From Acanthopleura granulata (Eukaryota > Mollusca > Polyplacophora > Chitonida > Chitonidae), in the NCBI GenBank assembly GCA_016165875.1, contig JABBOT010000080.1:35292364-35356363 (forward strand): a stretch of DNA of 64,000 nucleotides, read 5' to 3'. Below are positions 62,401 through 64,000 of the stretch, piece by piece. The notes beneath the pieces are model-generated. The model made no database searches. It was given only the letters and a program-made list of their open reading frames with translations, and was not told where the DNA came from. The position numbers were made by a program, and so were the translations under genes. How positions within the stretch are numbered: the stretch's first letter is position 1; each line of letters opens with the position of its first letter.

Positions 62401-62826
62401 ATGCAGCCTATCTCACCAAGCCTGAACACCGAAGACAGCAAAAAGACATGCACCACGTCATTATTACCCACTGACCATACACCAATTGAGTCATCTGAAC
62501 GGCTGTGGGAGGGGTGGGTGTGTGGCAAAACGACGCGAGCAATTGAGCTCTTCCTCAGTAAAAACCCCCTGTTCTTCACCCCGATCCACCGGCTGGCCAA
62601 AGAGATGCGTGCCAGAGGGGTCAAGGCCCAGACCTATCACAGCTTCTTCCGTTGGAGTGGTCAGGCTGAGTGGACCCCGGAAAGGATGGGCCAGAAGTGC
62701 ACCCCAAACGTGATCATCTGGAAAGAGGTATGCACCGTGCTCCGGCCAAATCTGGAGACCTCTCTCGATGGGATTGGGGTTGGAGTAAGTTCGCTGAAAC
62801 CTGGAAGCCAGGCGACCTCATCTTGA
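62401..62826 (+). pseudogene. Element SF1 helicase, N-terminal motifs
   Basis: The frame reads CGKTTRAIELFLS (Walker A core), then FFTPIHRLAKEMRARGVKAQ, TYHSFFRWSGQ and VIIWKEVCTV. HRLAKEMR after the P-loop and YHSFF fit motif Ia and Ib positions of SF1 helicases of the Pif1/RecD type. Walker B would need a DE pair where this copy has KE, an inactivating change. The glycine part of the P-loop is readable only in another frame (NGCGRGG from about 62489), so a frameshift cuts the P-loop itself. Confidence 0.6.
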
Positions 62827-63337
62827 CCTCGAGATAGAAAGTCCGGAACCGAGCACAGGATCTGCTATTCCATCGCCAAAACAGTCACTTTCGAGACGCC
62901 CCAGTGCTGCTGCTCTACCACGCAGAAGACAGCCGGAAGCAAAACATACGTCGCCGTCCCAGGCACGGACCGCAGGAAAGAGCTGGTACTCAACGACATC
63001 GTCGATGTCAGCCTAGAAGCCGCTATTCAGACTGATGACTGGGGCCTTGTTCATGCGCTCACACTTCACTCGAGTGAGAGTCTCATCATCTAAAACCGCC
63101 CAAAACTCTGGAAACTGACTATTTCCTCGAGTAGTCAAACCTTGGATACTTTGTCGTTTCAAGAGTGGAGTATCTCAGCCAGCTCGAAAGGGTAGTCTGA
63201 GAACCGGAGATATGTTCCGAGGTACGATAAGTCACCGAGCAGCAGCTCCGGAAAACCATCCAGAGGAAGTTTGTGGCCTCCAAGCGCCAGGACCAAGCCA
63301 AGGGGCTCAGGTTTAACCCGTCTATCACGTCCTGCAT
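62827..63337 (+). pseudogene. Element SF1 helicase, C-terminal motifs
   Basis: Broken frames carry LVLNDIVDVSLEAA, then HALTLHSSESLII at a position equivalent to helicase motif V (normally H-S/T-x-Q-G), here with Glu-Ser in place of Gln-Gly. Then NLGYFVVSRVEYLSQLERV follows near 63138-63195, which fits motif VI (SRV with the conserved Arg). Stops interrupt at least three places. Order and spacing from Walker A are as expected for an SF1 enzyme. Confidence 0.5.
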
Positions 63338-63513
63338 CTCAAGGAGCAGCAAATTAACCACTGTGCCGCGTGCAATATTTAGCTCCTATAGCTTAATTGT
63401 CAAGCAATGAATACCCAGAAGTTCAATGTGGACCGGTTGGACAACTCCAGAGGCCACAGTAATAATAACATTAGGTTGACTTGTCTCCAGTGCATCCGAA
63501 AAAGGGTATGCGC
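63338..63513 (+). pseudogene. Element HNH nuclease motif
   Basis: LKEQQINHCAACNI is followed, after stops, by FNVDRLDNSRGHSNNNIRLT and CLQCIRKR. Two CxxC pairs frame a D-R-x-D-N-x-x-G-H-x-x-x-N core, the pattern of a zinc-stabilised HNH endonuclease of the phage or mobile-element type. An HNH domain fused after a helicase is uncommon. The stops between the two halves show it is inactive. Confidence 0.65.
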
Positions 63514-64000
63514 AGTTCTCAACGCCTGAGGACCCCAAACGGCGGAAGCTGAGTGTCTCGGGGCACCACGAGAAGTTTCTCGGGGACATTCCCCAGCTGC
63601 GGGCCATCTAGCAGATAGTAAAACACAGTCTCGTCAGGTTTAGTAACCAAGCGTCCGAGCCGATACACATCTAGGGACCACACTGGATCACTCGCGCGAC
63701 GGCGACCACCCTCCAGCTCGCCGGGCTGGTACAGATAGCGAACGCCAACAACAGAAGGGAGCTTTTGATCATGAAGGCCAACAGATAGACCTGGTCCACA
63801 GGACGAGGCCTTTGTGCCATCGGTTTTGTCTTGATTGCCTCAGAAAGCCGTTTGCCAGTGAGTCGGATCACTCCTCAGTTCAAAGCTGCCACGATTGCGG
63901 GTATCCACTCAGAGGAACGCCTAGAAGGGAGAATCATCTCTTGGGCGTATTGATGCCCGAACAGTGGCTCGGCCAAGGCCGGTTTGAGTCACTCAACGAT
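63514..64000 (+). other. Unassigned right part of the element
   Basis: GC-rich, still coding-like but broken. In one frame a Cys cluster reads PLCHRFCLDCLRKP and SCHDCGYPLRG and may be another zinc-binding ORF. No domain could be named and the element continues beyond the window. Confidence 0.3.

Larger units (their letters stand above)
60223..64000 (+). mobile_element. Decayed virus-like/mobile element with PolB, SF1 helicase and HNH
   Basis: From about 60.2 kb to the window end the DNA is visibly richer in G+C than the rest, and coding-like sequence runs continuously on the plus strand but through many frameshifts and stops. In order it shows a zinc-ribbon ORF, an acidic leader, a long unknown region, family-B DNA polymerase motifs A and C, an SF1 helicase and an HNH nuclease. 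The segments probably once formed one polyprotein plus the small zinc protein. No integrase, capsid protein or terminal repeat was recognised, so it is not an evident Maverick/Polinton or Helitron. The right end lies outside the window. Contamination is unlikely because the frames are thoroughly broken. Confidence 0.7.

Noticed and set aside
60223..64000. Bacterial or viral contamination of the assembly
   Set aside because: The coding frames are heavily broken, which fits an old insertion in a host genome; only long reads over 59-60.5 kb would settle it.

Overview
This is eukaryotic nuclear DNA: AT-rich, intron-bearing, with short exons flanked by GT/AG sites and many tRNA-derived SINEs. The SINE tails (ending in a TTGAGTAnGGCGTAAAACACC core plus AAATAAATAAA) together with the gene content suggest a lophotrochozoan marine invertebrate, probably a mollusc. 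The species cannot be fixed from the window.

1-21 kb, minus strand: the N-terminal part of an ERG/FLI-type ETS transcription factor. Three exons join in matching phase: an acidic, Ser/Pro-rich N-terminal exon (20535-21090), the Pointed (PNT/SAM) domain exon (2574-2777) and a linker exon (1600-1743). A 17.8-kb intron separates the first two and contains SINE tails and a decayed reverse-transcriptase fragment. The ETS DNA-binding exons lie off the left edge and the 5' end was not found.

21-43.5 kb: mostly non-coding, with SINEs, a second fragment of the same RT family, short tandem repeats, and two tentative plus-strand models: a small secreted protein (exons 32851-32991 and 36355-36497) and an orphan exon near 29.73-29.92 kb.

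43.5-59 kb: a tandem segmental duplication. Each unit (about 7-8 kb) holds one minus-strand gene for a secreted CAP (CRISP/antigen-5/PR-1) protein of five coding exons, with a signal peptide, a furin-like RHKR site, an intact CAP domain, a short Cys-rich module and a terminal exon predicted to give a GPI-anchor-like tail. In copy A the terminal exon is itself tandemly duplicated and carries a 7-residue Thr/Gly/Asn repeat. Copy B has one short terminal exon plus a second phase-compatible candidate. Exons 1 (3' half) to 3 are almost identical between copies while the ends have diverged, which points to gene conversion.

60.2-64 kb, plus strand: a conspicuously GC-richer decayed mobile or virus-like element. 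A zinc-ribbon ORF is followed by a frameshifted polyprotein in which family-B DNA polymerase motifs A and C, an SF1 helicase (Walker A, mutated Walker B, motif VI) and an HNH nuclease can be read in order. This is the most unusual content of the window.
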